Source: Sphaerisporangium flaviroseum (GTDB lineage Bacteria > Actinomycetota > Actinomycetes > Streptosporangiales > Streptosporangiaceae). Taken from it: a DNA stretch of 64,000 nucleotides. The stretch lies in contig NZ_BAAAZR010000019.1 in the NCBI RefSeq assembly GCF_039537005.1, forward strand, positions 124,001 through 188,000. Direction: 5' to 3'. Both the position numbers and the translations under genes were made by a program. Shown in pieces: positions 25,082-33,984 of this stretch. The notes below the pieces were generated by a model. It was given only the letters and a program-made list of their open reading frames with translations, searched no databases and had not been told where the DNA came from. Positions within the stretch are counted from its first letter, which is position 1. Every line of letters starts with the position of its first letter.

Positions 25082-26236
25082 CTAGCCCGCTTCTGAGCGG
25101 CGGCGGAGGGCGGCGTCCACGGCGCTGGGGGCCAGTACGTGCTCCATCGCCATGACGGCGGTGCCGACGATGCCCGCGCGGTCGCCCAGCGTGCTGGTGA
25201 CGATCTGCAGGTTCCTGGTCGTGTACGGCAGGCTCCGCCGGTAGAGGCTCTCCCTGATCCCCGTCAGGTAGTGCTCGCCGGTCTCGGCCATGTCCCCGCC
25301 CAGTACGACCACGCCGGGGTTGAGCAGGCTCACCGCGGTGGCCAGCACGACGCCGAGCGTGCGGCCGGCCTCCTGGGTGAACGCGATCGCCGACGGGTCG
25401 CCCGCCTGCACCAGCCTGACCACGTCACGGCTCGTCTCCTGGCCGAGTTGCTGGGCCAGGGCATGCCCGCTCGCCAGTGAGGCGACGCATCCACGCGAGC
25501 CACAGGTGCAGACGCGGACGTCGGTCTCCCGCAGGCGCACATGCCCGATGCTCCCCGCCGCCTCGTCGACGCCGCGGTAGATGCGGCCGTCGATGACGAT
25601 CCCCGCCCCGATGCCGGTGGAGACCTTCACCAGCAGCAGGGAGGGGCAGCCTCGCCAGGACGACCACCACTCGCCCAGGGCCATCGCCTTCGCGTCGTTG
25701 TCCACCAGGATCGGCACGTCGAAGGTCTCGCCGATCGCCTCCTTGATCGGATGGTCGTCCCAGCCGGGCATCAGGAAGGACCTGATCACCCGGCCGGTGT
25801 TGTAGTCGACCGAGCCGGGCAGGTCGATGCCGATACCGCACACCCGCGCGGTGTCGTGCCCCGAGGTGTCCAGCAGCCGCTGGAACGCCTGCCGCACCCA
25901 GGTGAGCACCGGCTCGGGACCGCGCTGGATGCGCATCTCGGTGTGCTCCTGGGCCAGGGACCTGGCCGCCAGGTCGGTCAGCGCGACCGTGGCGTGGCTC
26001 GCGCCGAGGTCGGCCACCAGCAGCAGGTGGTGGGCCGGGTCGACGTCGAGCACCGAGGGCGGCCGCCCTCCTCCGGACGCCCCGACGCCGGACTCGTGGA
26101 TGTAGCCGCCCTCGATCAGGCGATCGACCCGGTCGGTGATGGTGGACCTCGAAAGACCGGTGTACGCGATGAGCTCCTTGCGGGTACGGCAAGAGCCCTC
26201 CCGGATGAGCTGGAGGACCTGGCCTGCCGTCAACAT
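25082..26236 (-). CDS. ROK-family transcriptional regulator
   Basis: A 384-residue ROK repressor. The N-terminal winged helix (KELIAYTGLSRSTITDRVDRL split near residues 20-40) precedes a sugar-kinase-like domain with DLGASHATVALTDL, VDNDAKAMALGEW and the zinc motif CTCGSRGC. The Glu that normally follows GC-x in the ROK signature is Ala here (GCVASLASG), so sugar phosphorylation is unlikely. It is the last gene of the leftward transport operon, 4 nt after the second permease, and presumably represses that operon and the divergent enzyme genes until their sugar is present. Confidence 0.9.
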   Translation of the reverse strand: MLTAGQVLQLIREGSCRTRKELIAYTGLSRSTITDRVDRLIEGGYIHESGVGASGGGRPPSVLDVDPAHHLLLVADLGASHATVALTDLAARSLAQEHTEMRIQRGPEPVLTWVRQAFQRLLDTSGHDTARVCGIGIDLPGSVDYNTGRVIRSFLMPGWDDHPIKEAIGETFDVPILVDNDAKAMALGEWWSSWRGCPSLLLVKVSTGIGAGIVIDGRIYRGVDEAAGSIGHVRLRETDVRVCTCGSRGCVASLASGHALAQQLGQETSRDVVRLVQAGDPSAIAFTQEAGRTLGVVLATAVSLLNPGVVVLGGDMAETGEHYLTGIRESLYRRSLPYTTRNLQIVTSTLGDRAGIVGTAVMAMEHVLAPSAVDAALRRRSEAG

Positions 26237-26240
26237 CGCG

Positions 26241-27110
26241 TCAGCCCTTCTCCGCCCCCGCCGTGAGGCCCTCCGTCAGGAGCCGCTCGCTCGCGAAGAA
26301 GACCACGACGATGGGCAGTGTCAGAACCACCGATCCTGCCATGAGAACGGTCGTGGGGATCTCGATGCTTCCGGCGAGCTGGGACAAGCCCAGGGAGACC
26401 GTCCAGCTCTCTCGCTTTTCCACCAGGAAGAGCAGGGCGAACAGGAACTCGTTCCAGGCGATCATGAAGGCGTACAATCCCGTGGCCATGAGCGCGGGCT
26501 TCGACAGGGGCAGCACGACCCGCCAGATCGTCTCGATGCGGCCGCACCCGTCGATCGCGGCCGCCTCCTCCACGCTCCGCGGCACGGTCTCGAAGTAGTT
26601 GCGCAGCATGTAGACCGTGACGGGGACCGTCTGCGCGATGTACACCAGGATCAGCCCGACCAGTGAGCCGCGCAGCCCGAGCATGGTGAACAGCACGAAC
26701 AGCGGGATCGCCAGCACGATCGCGGGGAACAGGTAGACCGCCAGGAACAGGAAGTGCACCTGGCGGCGGCCGAAGAAGCGCAGCCTGGCCACCGCGTAGG
26801 CGCCGGGGATCGAGATCAGCAGGGTGACGGCCACAGAGACGATGGCGATGATCGCGCTGTTCCTCATGAAGGTGAGGAATCCCTGCCTGCCCAGCACGTC
26901 GGCGTACGTCGACAGCGTGAACCTGCGCGGCCACAGCGAGCCGGGGTCGAGGATCAGCTCCTGGATGTCGCGCACCGAGAGCATCACCATGTAGAGGAAC
27001 GGGAACGCCGTCGCCAGGAACAGCACGGCGATCACCAGGGGCTTCAGCACCCGGAACAGCCCGCGCTCGAAGCGGTCCCTGCTCATCGGCCGCGCCGCGA
27101 TGTCGCTCAT
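26241..27110 (-). CDS. CUT1 sugar ABC transporter permease (MalG type)
   Basis: A 289-residue permease with six membrane segments and the EAA loop EEAAAIDGCGRIETIWRVVL near residues 190-210 that docks to the ATPase. It resembles MalG-type permeases of the carbohydrate uptake family. The start overlaps the stop of the first permease (ATGA). No ATPase gene exists in this locus, so a shared ATPase such as MsiK, as used by many actinomycete CUT1 importers, is probably encoded elsewhere. Confidence 0.9.
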   Translation of the reverse strand: MSDIAARPMSRDRFERGLFRVLKPLVIAVLFLATAFPFLYMVMLSVRDIQELILDPGSLWPRRFTLSTYADVLGRQGFLTFMRNSAIIAIVSVAVTLLISIPGAYAVARLRFFGRRQVHFLFLAVYLFPAIVLAIPLFVLFTMLGLRGSLVGLILVYIAQTVPVTVYMLRNYFETVPRSVEEAAAIDGCGRIETIWRVVLPLSKPALMATGLYAFMIAWNEFLFALLFLVEKRESWTVSLGLSQLAGSIEIPTTVLMAGSVVLTLPIVVVFFASERLLTEGLTAGAEKG

Positions 27111-28261
27111 CCGCGCTCCTCGCTTCCGGAGAAGAACTTCAGGTAGATCGCCAGGAAGACGACCAGGACGACGGCCAGCACGATCGCCTGGGCGGCGGAG
27201 GCGCCGATGTCGTCACGGGAGGTCAGGAAGTCGTAGACCCGCACGCTCACGACCTCGGTGCCGGCGCCGCCCCCGGTGAGCAGGAAGACGTCGTCGAACT
27301 TGGTGAAGGTGAAGACGAACCGCAGCACCGACAGCAGCGCGATGACCCGCCAGAGCTGCGGCATGATCACGTGACGGAACCGCTGGGTGGGCGTCGCACC
27401 GTCCACCACCGCCGCCTCGTCGAGCTCGGACGGGAGCGCCTGAAGCCTGGCCAGGATGAACAGGAAGGCGAAGGGGAAGTAGCGCCACGCCTCGAACGCG
27501 ATCACCGTCAGCAGCGCCACCGGCACCTCGATGCCGAGGAAGGTGCCCTTGGCCTGGGTGAGGAAGGCGATCGGCTCGCTGAGCCAGGTGTTGACGATGC
27601 CGTACTGGGGGTTCAGCATCACCTCCCACAGGAAGGCCACGGCGACCACCGGGGCGACGTAGGGGATGAGGATCGAGGCTCTGATCAGCGTCCTGCCCTT
27701 GAACCTGTCGCGCAGGGCCAGCGCGGCCACCAGGCCGATCGCGATCGACAGGAAGGTGCCCGCGGTCGTGTAGACGAGGGTGTTGACCAGCGCGGACCAG
27801 AACCCCGGCTCGGCCAGGACGTAGGTGAAGTTCTCCAGCGTGTAGTGGCCGAAGACGCCGACCCGCCTGATGTTGATCAGGCGCACGTCCTGGAAGGCGA
27901 GCATGACCGCCCAGAGCAGGGGGGCGACCACGACGGCCAGCGTGATGACGAGGGTCGGAGAGATCAGTAAGAGTCCTGCCCTGCCCTCCCGCTGGCGCAG
28001 CGTCCGCACCCGTGCCGGGGCACCCGCCGAGGGCTCCGGGCGCTCCGGGCTCGCCACCGCGGATCGGGGGCGCTCGCCGCGCCTGTCACCACCGGACCGA
28101 GGGCCCGCGCCCTCGGAGCCGGAGGCCGCCGACCCGGCCGCCACACCCTCCGAGCCGGAGGCCGCCGATACGGCCTCCGTGCCCTTGGAGCCGGAACCGG
28201 TCGACGCCGGGCCGGTGTCCGCGAGGAGGCCGGGGCGCTCCTGCTTTTCCGGGGCAGGCAT
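27107..28261 (-). CDS. CUT1 sugar ABC transporter permease (MalF type) with long N-terminal extension
   Basis: A 384-residue permease. The six-helix MalF-like core starts near residue 92 (RAGLLLISPTLVITL) and has the EAA loop DEAAVVDGATPTQRFRHVIM near 310. The first 90 residues are a Gly/Ser/Ala/Glu-rich cytosolic extension partly encoded by a 36-bp repeat, which family members lack. The ATG overlaps the stop of the binding-protein gene by one base (TGATG), so the extension appears to be truly translated. Confidence 0.9.
   Translation of the reverse strand: MPAPEKQERPGLLADTGPASTGSGSKGTEAVSAASGSEGVAAGSAASGSEGAGPRSGGDRRGERPRSAVASPERPEPSAGAPARVRTLRQREGRAGLLLISPTLVITLAVVVAPLLWAVMLAFQDVRLINIRRVGVFGHYTLENFTYVLAEPGFWSALVNTLVYTTAGTFLSIAIGLVAALALRDRFKGRTLIRASILIPYVAPVVAVAFLWEVMLNPQYGIVNTWLSEPIAFLTQAKGTFLGIEVPVALLTVIAFEAWRYFPFAFLFILARLQALPSELDEAAVVDGATPTQRFRHVIMPQLWRVIALLSVLRFVFTFTKFDDVFLLTGGGAGTEVVSVRVYDFLTSRDDIGASAAQAIVLAVVLVVFLAIYLKFFSGSEERG
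28110..28217. repeat. Three 36-bp repeats in the permease N-terminus
   Basis: Units begin at 28110, 28146 and 28182 and encode the Ala-Ser-Gly-Ser-Glu-Gly pattern of the permease extension. The first two are closely similar and the third is degenerate. Confidence 0.75.
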
Positions 28262-29622
28262 CAGCGGATCCCGCGCTTGATCGTCTCCACGTCGGTCTTC
28301 GCCTGGGCCGCCGCGGACTGCGGGGTGAGCGAGCCGCCGACGACCCCGCTCAGCGCCTTGGGCACCGGCAGCTCGCCCATGGTGGCGCCGACCAGCTTGC
28401 CCTGCCCCTGCGGGATGCCCCAGCGGGCGAAGGTGTCAGGGCTCTTGCGCAACGCGTCGAGCACCTCGGCGGGGTAGATGTCCGCGAGGGGCTTCTTCGT
28501 GTCGACACCGGCGGGCAGGGTGTTCCACTTGTCCGCCAGCTCCTTGCGGGTGGGGACCTTGCCCTCCGGAGCCATGCCGATCCACCGCTCGTAGCCCTCG
28601 TTCATCATGAAGGAGACGAACTTCTGGGCGGCGTCCTTGTTCGCGTCCTGGGTCACCGTCCAGGAGACGATCTCACCGTACTGCGCGGGCTCGCTCCCGT
28701 CGGGCCCTTTCAGCGCGGTCACCACCCCGGTGTTCTCGGCCAGCCACTTCTTGTCGTCGCGGCATTCGGCGCAGCTCGGCAGCGCGTCGTTACGCAGCCC
28801 GGCCATCTCGTCGAGGATGAACGAGGACCAGATCGTCATGGCGGCCTTGCCGGCGAAGTACGTCGCCCTCGTCGAGTCGACGTCCTGCTTGCCCTTGACC
28901 GAGTAGTTCTTCGCGAGGTTGGAGTAGAACTCCAGGGCCTTCACACACGGAGGCGAGTCAAGGGTGATATTTCCTGAATTGTCGACGAGCTGACAGCCAT
29001 TCGCCAGCGCGACGTGCTCGAAGCTCTGCGCCGTGAAGGAGTCCTTCGGCGCGATGGCGAGCGTGATCCCCGCGATCCCGCCGGTGTTCAGCTTCTTGGC
29101 CGCCGCCTCCAGCCGCTCATAGGTGTCGGGGGCCTCCAGCCCGGCCTTCTCGAACAGGTCCTTGCGGTAGAGGATCAGCTGCGCCCATCCGTCGCTGGGG
29201 ACGGCCAGCAGCTTGCCGTCGGCGGTGTCCAGCTCCAGGGCCCTGGCAGAGAAGGTGTCCCGCCCGAGTGCGTCGACGATCTTGCCCGGCGTCTCGGTGT
29301 CGAGCAGGTCGTTGGCCTCAAGCTCGCGCACCGCCGCGAGCGGGAGCGCGCCGATCACGTCGGGCAGGTCACCGGCCGCGGCGGCCGAGGTGACGACCTG
29401 GCTGAACTGGTCCTCCGCCACTCCCACCAGGTTGACCGTGATCCCGGTCTTCTTGGTGAAGTCGGCGGCGATCGCCTTCTGCACGTTCATCCGGTCGGCG
29501 AGGTTCTCCTCGGTCCAGACCGTGATCGTCTGCGCGCTCTCCTGGGGGGTGTCCTCACCACACGCCGCCACGGAGGCCGCGAGCAGGGCGACGGAGAGGA
29601 CGGCTGTTACCTTTTTCGGCAT
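28261..29622 (-). CDS. Sugar-binding lipoprotein of a CUT1 ABC transporter
   Basis: A 453-residue extracellular solute-binding protein (family 1). The signal peptide ends in the lipobox SVAAC with Cys21, then ITVWTEENLADRM starts the mature fold. Two cysteine pairs (around residues 210-226 and CAEC near 282) are unusual and may form disulphides. AGGAG precedes the ATG. The gene follows the isomerase gene after 31 nt and precedes the two permease genes, so uptake and first isomerisation steps are co-expressed. The sugar is unknown. Confidence 0.9.
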   Translation of the reverse strand: MPKKVTAVLSVALLAASVAACGEDTPQESAQTITVWTEENLADRMNVQKAIAADFTKKTGITVNLVGVAEDQFSQVVTSAAAAGDLPDVIGALPLAAVRELEANDLLDTETPGKIVDALGRDTFSARALELDTADGKLLAVPSDGWAQLILYRKDLFEKAGLEAPDTYERLEAAAKKLNTGGIAGITLAIAPKDSFTAQSFEHVALANGCQLVDNSGNITLDSPPCVKALEFYSNLAKNYSVKGKQDVDSTRATYFAGKAAMTIWSSFILDEMAGLRNDALPSCAECRDDKKWLAENTGVVTALKGPDGSEPAQYGEIVSWTVTQDANKDAAQKFVSFMMNEGYERWIGMAPEGKVPTRKELADKWNTLPAGVDTKKPLADIYPAEVLDALRKSPDTFARWGIPQGQGKLVGATMGELPVPKALSGVVGGSLTPQSAAAQAKTDVETIKRGIR

Positions 29623-29653
29623 GGCACACTCCTGATAAGGGGTTGAGCCGCCC

Positions 29654-30541
29654 TTACCCCATCACAAGCTCGCGCAACGTCCGGTGAGCTATACCGAGAC
29701 CGGCCTGTACCCGAGCTGTGTTCCCGCTCCAGACCGGGTCTTCGTGCTCGACCGAAACCACCCCGTCGTAGCCGCCCTCGTAGAGGGTGTCGATCAGCCG
29801 GGCCCAGTCGACCTCGCCGAGCCCTGGCACGCGGAAGCGGTACCAGCCCTTCTCGCCGGTGACCGGCCCGTAGAAGCCGTATCTCTCGATCTTCCCCGGC
29901 AGGATCTGGGTGTCTTTCGCCTGAACATGGGCTATTTCCGAAATGTACGGCACGATCGCCGTGACGGGGTCGATGCCCAGCCCGACCAGATGTGACGGAT
30001 CGTAATTGAGCTTGAGGCCCAGAGTGAACATCCACTCCCAAAGCTCGGGCGAATAGGCGAGGTTGCCTGGATAGCCGTCGGGGTGCCAGCTCTTCATCAG
30101 GCAGTTCTCGATCACTATGGTGACCCCCCGCCCGCCGGCGTACTCCACCAGCGGCTCGAACACCGCCTCGGCGAGCTTCATGTTGGCGGCCACGGAAAGC
30201 CCGGGATCGCGGCCCACGAACGTGCCCACCGTGGGACACTCCAGCGCCACGGCGGCGTCGACGCACTTACGCACGTGATCGTTCACCCGCTCGCGGTCCG
30301 AGGGGTGCAGGTTGTTCTCGTAATAGGCGATCGAGGAGAGGGTCAGCCCGGTCTCGTCGAAGATCTCCCTGACACGCTCGCATTCGGCTTGGTCGAAACG
30401 GTCGACTCTGATGTGATCGCGGTGATCCGTCGCGGGCCATCCGCCCACTTCCAGGGCATCGAAGCCACGGTCGGCCGCCCATCGGGCCACGTCGGAGAGA
30501 TCAACCTCCGCCAGGCACACGGTCAGGAACCCCAGTTTCAT
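29654..30541 (-). CDS. Sugar phosphate isomerase/epimerase (AP-endonuclease-2 TIM barrel)
   Basis: A 295-residue TIM-barrel protein of the xylose-isomerase-like family. Likely metal ligands are the Glu in IVIENCLM, Asp and His in YDPSHLVG, His in HVQAKDT and Glu in SVEHEDP. Related proteins are inosose dehydratases, 3-epimerases and isomerases of oxidised sugars. GGGGAGG is placed 7 nt before the ATG. It heads the leftward operon with the sugar transporter and is divergent from the MDR dehydrogenase gene. A second, different isomerase is at 31691. Confidence 0.85.
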   Translation of the reverse strand: MKLGFLTVCLAEVDLSDVARWAADRGFDALEVGGWPATDHRDHIRVDRFDQAECERVREIFDETGLTLSSIAYYENNLHPSDRERVNDHVRKCVDAAVALECPTVGTFVGRDPGLSVAANMKLAEAVFEPLVEYAGGRGVTIVIENCLMKSWHPDGYPGNLAYSPELWEWMFTLGLKLNYDPSHLVGLGIDPVTAIVPYISEIAHVQAKDTQILPGKIERYGFYGPVTGEKGWYRFRVPGLGEVDWARLIDTLYEGGYDGVVSVEHEDPVWSGNTARVQAGLGIAHRTLRELVMG

Positions 30542-30620
30542 TTAAGTACCTCCCCACAAGTCCTGGACTTTAGCCTGTTTTCGTTGTGACTATCGTAGGG
30601 AAAGATGTCCTAAGTCGGTG

Positions 30621-30647
30621 ACTTTTGTTTGACTAAAAAGTAAAAGT
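30621..30647. promoter_or_regulatory. AT-rich operator/promoter between the divergent sugar operons
   Basis: ACTTTT at 30621 and AAAAGT at 30636 form an inverted repeat with nine bases between, and AAAAGT is repeated at 30642. The element is far more AT-rich than its surroundings and ends 6 nt before the ATG of the dehydrogenase gene. It is a good candidate site for the ROK repressor. The exact -35 and -10 boxes are unclear. Confidence 0.5.
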
Positions 30648-30653
30648 GGGGAC

Positions 30654-31691
30654 ATGCACGTCATCACCATTCAAGAGCCAGGGGTCGTAAGCGTCTGCCT
30701 GGAGCCGGTCAGCGGCCTGTCACCGGGATGCGTGCGCGTTCGCACGATCTACTCGGGAGTCTCCGCGGGTACCGAGCTCACCGCCTACCGCGGGACCAAC
30801 CCCTACCTCAACCGCAGTTGGGACCCCGAGCGCCGCATCTTCACCGAGGGCCGGACCCACGCCTACCCGCTGTCGGGCTGGGGGTACCAGGAGGTCGGCG
30901 AGGTGGTCGAGGCGGCCCCGGACGTCGCCGACCCGCCGATCGGCGCCCTGGTCTGGGGCGTGTGGGGTCATCGCGCCGAGACGGTGCTGCCCGCGGCCAA
31001 GCTCCTCGGGCACGTGCTGCCCCCCGGCGTGGATCCCCTGGTCGGCGTCTTCGCCCGGGTCGGCGCCATCGCCCTGAACGCCGTCCACGCCGCCGACGTG
31101 CATCTCGGCGACCAGATCGCCGTCTTCGGCCAGGGCGTCATCGGACTGCTCGCCACCCGGCTGGCGGTGCTCAGCGGCGCCAGGGTCGTGGCCGCCGATG
31201 CCATTCAGGCCCGCCTGCGGCTCGCCCGGCGGTTCGGCGCGGCCGAGACGTTCGACGTCCTGTCCGGCTCGTGCGCGGAGTTCCTGCGCAAGCGGGTGGA
31301 GGGCGCCGACACCGCGATCGAGCTGAGCGGCAGCCAGCAGGCCCTGCACGAGGCGATCAGGTCCGTGCGCAGAGGCGGCAGGGTCGTGGCCGCCGGCTTC
31401 TACCAGGGCGAGGGGTTCGGGCTGCGGCTCGGCGAGGAGTTCCACCACAACCAGGTCCAGCTCGTGTCCTCGCAGATCGGAGGGGTGGCCTCCTGGCTGT
31501 CCCACCGCTGGGACGTCGAGCGGCTGCAGCGCACGTTCATGGAGCTCGCGCTGAGAGGCGAGGTCGACACCGGCGCCCTGGTCAGCCATGTGGTGAACGT
31601 GGCCAACGCCGCTGAGGCGTTCGATCTGCTCGATCGGAGTCCCGCGGACGTGCTCCAGCTGGTCTTCGAGTTCACGAAGGGACAGGCGTGA
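30654..31691 (+). CDS. MDR-family dehydrogenase lacking zinc cysteines
   Basis: A 345-residue medium-chain dehydrogenase/reductase. The place of the catalytic zinc cysteine is YSGVSAGTEL, and the four structural cysteines are absent, so this belongs to a zinc-independent branch. The NAD(P) site VFGQGVIGLLATRLA lies near residue 160. It is a paralogue of the enzyme at 33853-34962: both share SGVSAGTEL, NPYLN-S-WD and LGEEFHHN. It probably oxidises a sugar or polyol taken up by the adjacent transporter. First gene of a three-gene rightward operon. Confidence 0.85.
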   Translation: MHVITIQEPGVVSVCLEPVSGLSPGCVRVRTIYSGVSAGTELTAYRGTNPYLNRSWDPERRIFTEGRTHAYPLSGWGYQEVGEVVEAAPDVADPPIGALVWGVWGHRAETVLPAAKLLGHVLPPGVDPLVGVFARVGAIALNAVHAADVHLGDQIAVFGQGVIGLLATRLAVLSGARVVAADAIQARLRLARRFGAAETFDVLSGSCAEFLRKRVEGADTAIELSGSQQALHEAIRSVRRGGRVVAAGFYQGEGFGLRLGEEFHHNQVQLVSSQIGGVASWLSHRWDVERLQRTFMELALRGEVDTGALVSHVVNVANAAEAFDLLDRSPADVLQLVFEFTKGQA

Positions 31692-32476
31692 TGAGGCTCT
31701 CCGTACAGGAGCAGTTGCTGCCAGGACGCTCGCTTCAGGAGAAGTTCGTCTTCGCGGTGGACGCCGGATTCGACGCCATCGAGCTACGGGGCAAGGGCGA
31801 CTTCCACTTCGCCGGCCGCCTGCCCGAGCTCAGGCAGGCGCTCGCGGACGGCGTGGTCATGCCGACCGTCTGCGTGGACATGTCCCACTTCATCGGCGAC
31901 TTCGACGCGGCAAAACGCGAGGACGCGGTCCGGCAACTGCGCTCGCAGCTCACGGTGATCGGCGAGCTGGGCGGTACCGGCGTGATGACGCCCGCATCCT
32001 GGGGCCAGTTCTCCCGCAGGCTGCCGCCCTTCGAGCCGCCGCGCTCCTCCCGCGAGGACGGCGAGGTGCTGGCCGAGGCCCTGGGCGCCCTCGGCGAGCA
32101 CGCCGCCCGCCAGGGGGTGCTGATCATGCTGGAACCGCTGAACCGCTACGAGAACCACATGGTCAACAGCCTCGCCCAGGCGGTGGAGCTGTGCTCGATG
32201 GACTCCATCAGGGTCGCCGGGGACACGTACCACATGAACATCGAGGAGGACGATCCCTGCCGCTCGCTGATGGACGCCGCACCGTTCCTCGCGCACATGC
32301 AGATCAGCGAGTCCAACCGCAACCAGCCCGGCACGGGACACCTCGACTGGGCCGCGCAGCTGGCCACTCTCGACGCGATCGGCTACGACGGCGACCTCGC
32401 CCTGGAATGCCGCCTGCGCGGCGAGCCCGAGATCGTCCTGCCGCAGACGGCCGCCTTCATCAGGAAGTTCCTGTGA
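31691..32476 (+). CDS. Sugar phosphate isomerase/epimerase (second TIM barrel)
   Basis: A 261-residue AP-endonuclease-2-fold protein. Predicted metal ligands are Glu in MLEPLNRYE, Asp and His in AGDTYHMNIEED, His in AHMQISESN and Glu in ALECRLRG; the ESNRNQPGTGHLDW stretch is typical of tagatose/psicose 3-epimerase-like and 3-oxo-sugar isomerase groups. The ATG at 31691 overlaps the upstream stop by one base (TGATG); a GTG at 31688 is an alternative. It lies between the dehydrogenase and the glycosidase genes and likely acts on the same oxidised sugar. Confidence 0.85.
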   Translation: MRLSVQEQLLPGRSLQEKFVFAVDAGFDAIELRGKGDFHFAGRLPELRQALADGVVMPTVCVDMSHFIGDFDAAKREDAVRQLRSQLTVIGELGGTGVMTPASWGQFSRRLPPFEPPRSSREDGEVLAEALGALGEHAARQGVLIMLEPLNRYENHMVNSLAQAVELCSMDSIRVAGDTYHMNIEEDDPCRSLMDAAPFLAHMQISESNRNQPGTGHLDWAAQLATLDAIGYDGDLALECRLRGEPEIVLPQTAAFIRKFL

Positions 32477-33984
32477 TGCCGCACGAAACCACCCCGCCCC
32501 CTGCCACGATCCCGCCGACCGACACCCCACCCCATGCCACGGTCCCGCCGACCGACACCCCGCCGCGCGCCTTGGTCCCATCGACCGACACCCCGCCGCG
32601 CGCCTTGGTCCCGCCGATCGACACCGCGGCGCCTGCCGGGACCGTGCCGCCGAACCACGCCGCCCTGGTCCGCCAGGCCGTGCGCGTCCTGGTCGCCAAC
32701 TGGGAACGCGGCCACACCGTCCCCTCCCGGCGGCTCTACCCGCACCAGTGGAGCTGGGACTCGGCCTTCATCACCATCGGCAACGCGCGCTGGTCGCCGC
32801 GCCGGGCCAGATCAGAGCTGCTGACCCTGTTCGGCGCCCAGTGGCGCGACGGCAGGGTGCCGCACATCGTGTTCAACCCCGACGTCCCCGAGAGCGCCTA
32901 CTTCCCCGGCCCGGGCTTCTGGGACGTACGCGCCCCGTGCGGCGCCGCCACCTCCGGCATCGTGCAACCGCCCGTGCACGCGCCCGCCGCGTGGCGGGTC
33001 TACCTCGCCGACCCCGACCGCGCCTTCCTGCGCAGGATCTACCCCCGCCTGGTGGCGCAGCAGGAGTTCCTGCGCACCGCTCGCCGCTCACCCGAAGGGC
33101 TGCTGTCGATCGTCCATCCGTGGGAGTCGGGCATGGACAACAGCCCGGCGTGGGACGTTCCGCTGGCGGCCGTGGACCCCGGCCCCCTCCATGTGGAGCG
33201 CCGCGACCTCGCGCACGTCAGCGCCGACGAGCGGCCGACCGACCGCGACTACGCGCGCTACACCGCCCTGGCCCTGGCCTACCGCGACACCGGCTACCTG
33301 CGGGCGGGCGCGTTCGCCGTCCAGGACCCGCTGTTCAACGCCGCGTACGGCGCGGCCGAGGCGGCCCTGGCGAAGATCGCGGCCGCGTGCGGCCTCGACC
33401 CGGCGCCGCACCACCGCGAGGCGGCGAGGATGACCGCGGCGATGGTGGAGCACCTCTACGCCGACGGTCTGTTCCACGCCCGCGACGCGCTCACCGGCCG
33501 CCTGCTCCGCTCGAACAGCGCGGCCGGGCTGGTGCCGCTGATCCTTCCCGACCTGCCCCGCGACATCGCGGGCGCGCTGATCGGCACCGCGCTGGGCCGC
33601 TTCCAGTTCGAGCGGGGGGGCCTGCTGCCCAGCTTCGCGCCGGGCACGCCGGAGTACGACCCCGCCCGCTACTGGCGCGGGCCGAGCTGGCTCAACCTCA
33701 CCTGGCTGGTCTGGCAGGGCCTGCGGCACCGGCGGCCCGATCTCGCCGCCTCGCTCGCCGAGGGCATGATCAGAGCGGTGGCCCACGCGGGCATGCGCGA
33801 GTACTTCGACCCCATCACCCTCGAAGGACACGGGTGCCTCGACTTCAGCTGGTCAGCCGCGCTGTTCCTCGACGTCGTGGCGCAGCACGGCCTGGAGGGC
33901 GTGGCGGCGCCTCGCGGCCAGGTCGCCGAGAAGAGCGGGAGCCTCACCGAAGTCCACGATGTCGGTGATCATGTGCTCGCGTAG
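32476..33984 (+). CDS. GH63-like (mannosyl/glucosylglycerate hydrolase-type) glycosidase
   Basis: A 502-residue protein whose core from about residue 55 has the (alpha/alpha)6-barrel landmarks HQWSWDSAF, HPWESGMDNSP, GGLLPSF, YWRGPSWLNLTW and FSWSAALFLD of MGH1-type/GH63 glycosidases; the Asp in WDSAF and an Asp/Glu in the C-terminal half are the usual catalytic acids. The first 55 residues are Pro/Thr-rich repeats. The start overlaps the isomerase stop (TGATG). The last 44 codons overlap the convergent dehydrogenase gene, and the conserved fold ends before that overlap. Glucosylglycerate is a plausible substrate given the GpgS-like gene nearby. Confidence 0.8.
   Translation: MPHETTPPPATIPPTDTPPHATVPPTDTPPRALVPSTDTPPRALVPPIDTAAPAGTVPPNHAALVRQAVRVLVANWERGHTVPSRRLYPHQWSWDSAFITIGNARWSPRRARSELLTLFGAQWRDGRVPHIVFNPDVPESAYFPGPGFWDVRAPCGAATSGIVQPPVHAPAAWRVYLADPDRAFLRRIYPRLVAQQEFLRTARRSPEGLLSIVHPWESGMDNSPAWDVPLAAVDPGPLHVERRDLAHVSADERPTDRDYARYTALALAYRDTGYLRAGAFAVQDPLFNAAYGAAEAALAKIAAACGLDPAPHHREAARMTAAMVEHLYADGLFHARDALTGRLLRSNSAAGLVPLILPDLPRDIAGALIGTALGRFQFERGGLLPSFAPGTPEYDPARYWRGPSWLNLTWLVWQGLRHRRPDLAASLAEGMIRAVAHAGMREYFDPITLEGHGCLDFSWSAALFLDVVAQHGLEGVAAPRGQVAEKSGSLTEVHDVGDHVLA
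32517..32640. repeat. 33-bp tandem repeats in the glycosidase N-terminus
   Basis: Units start at 32517, 32550, 32583 and 32616 and encode TDTPPRALVPP-like 11-residue repeats. The third copy matches the second almost exactly and the fourth is degenerate. Together they form a Pro-rich cytosolic extension. Confidence 0.85.

Noticed and set aside
28012..28977. Plus-strand open frame opposite the sugar-binding protein gene
   Set aside because: It is the complement of a lipoprotein gene with a clear lipobox and of a repeat-coded permease tail.
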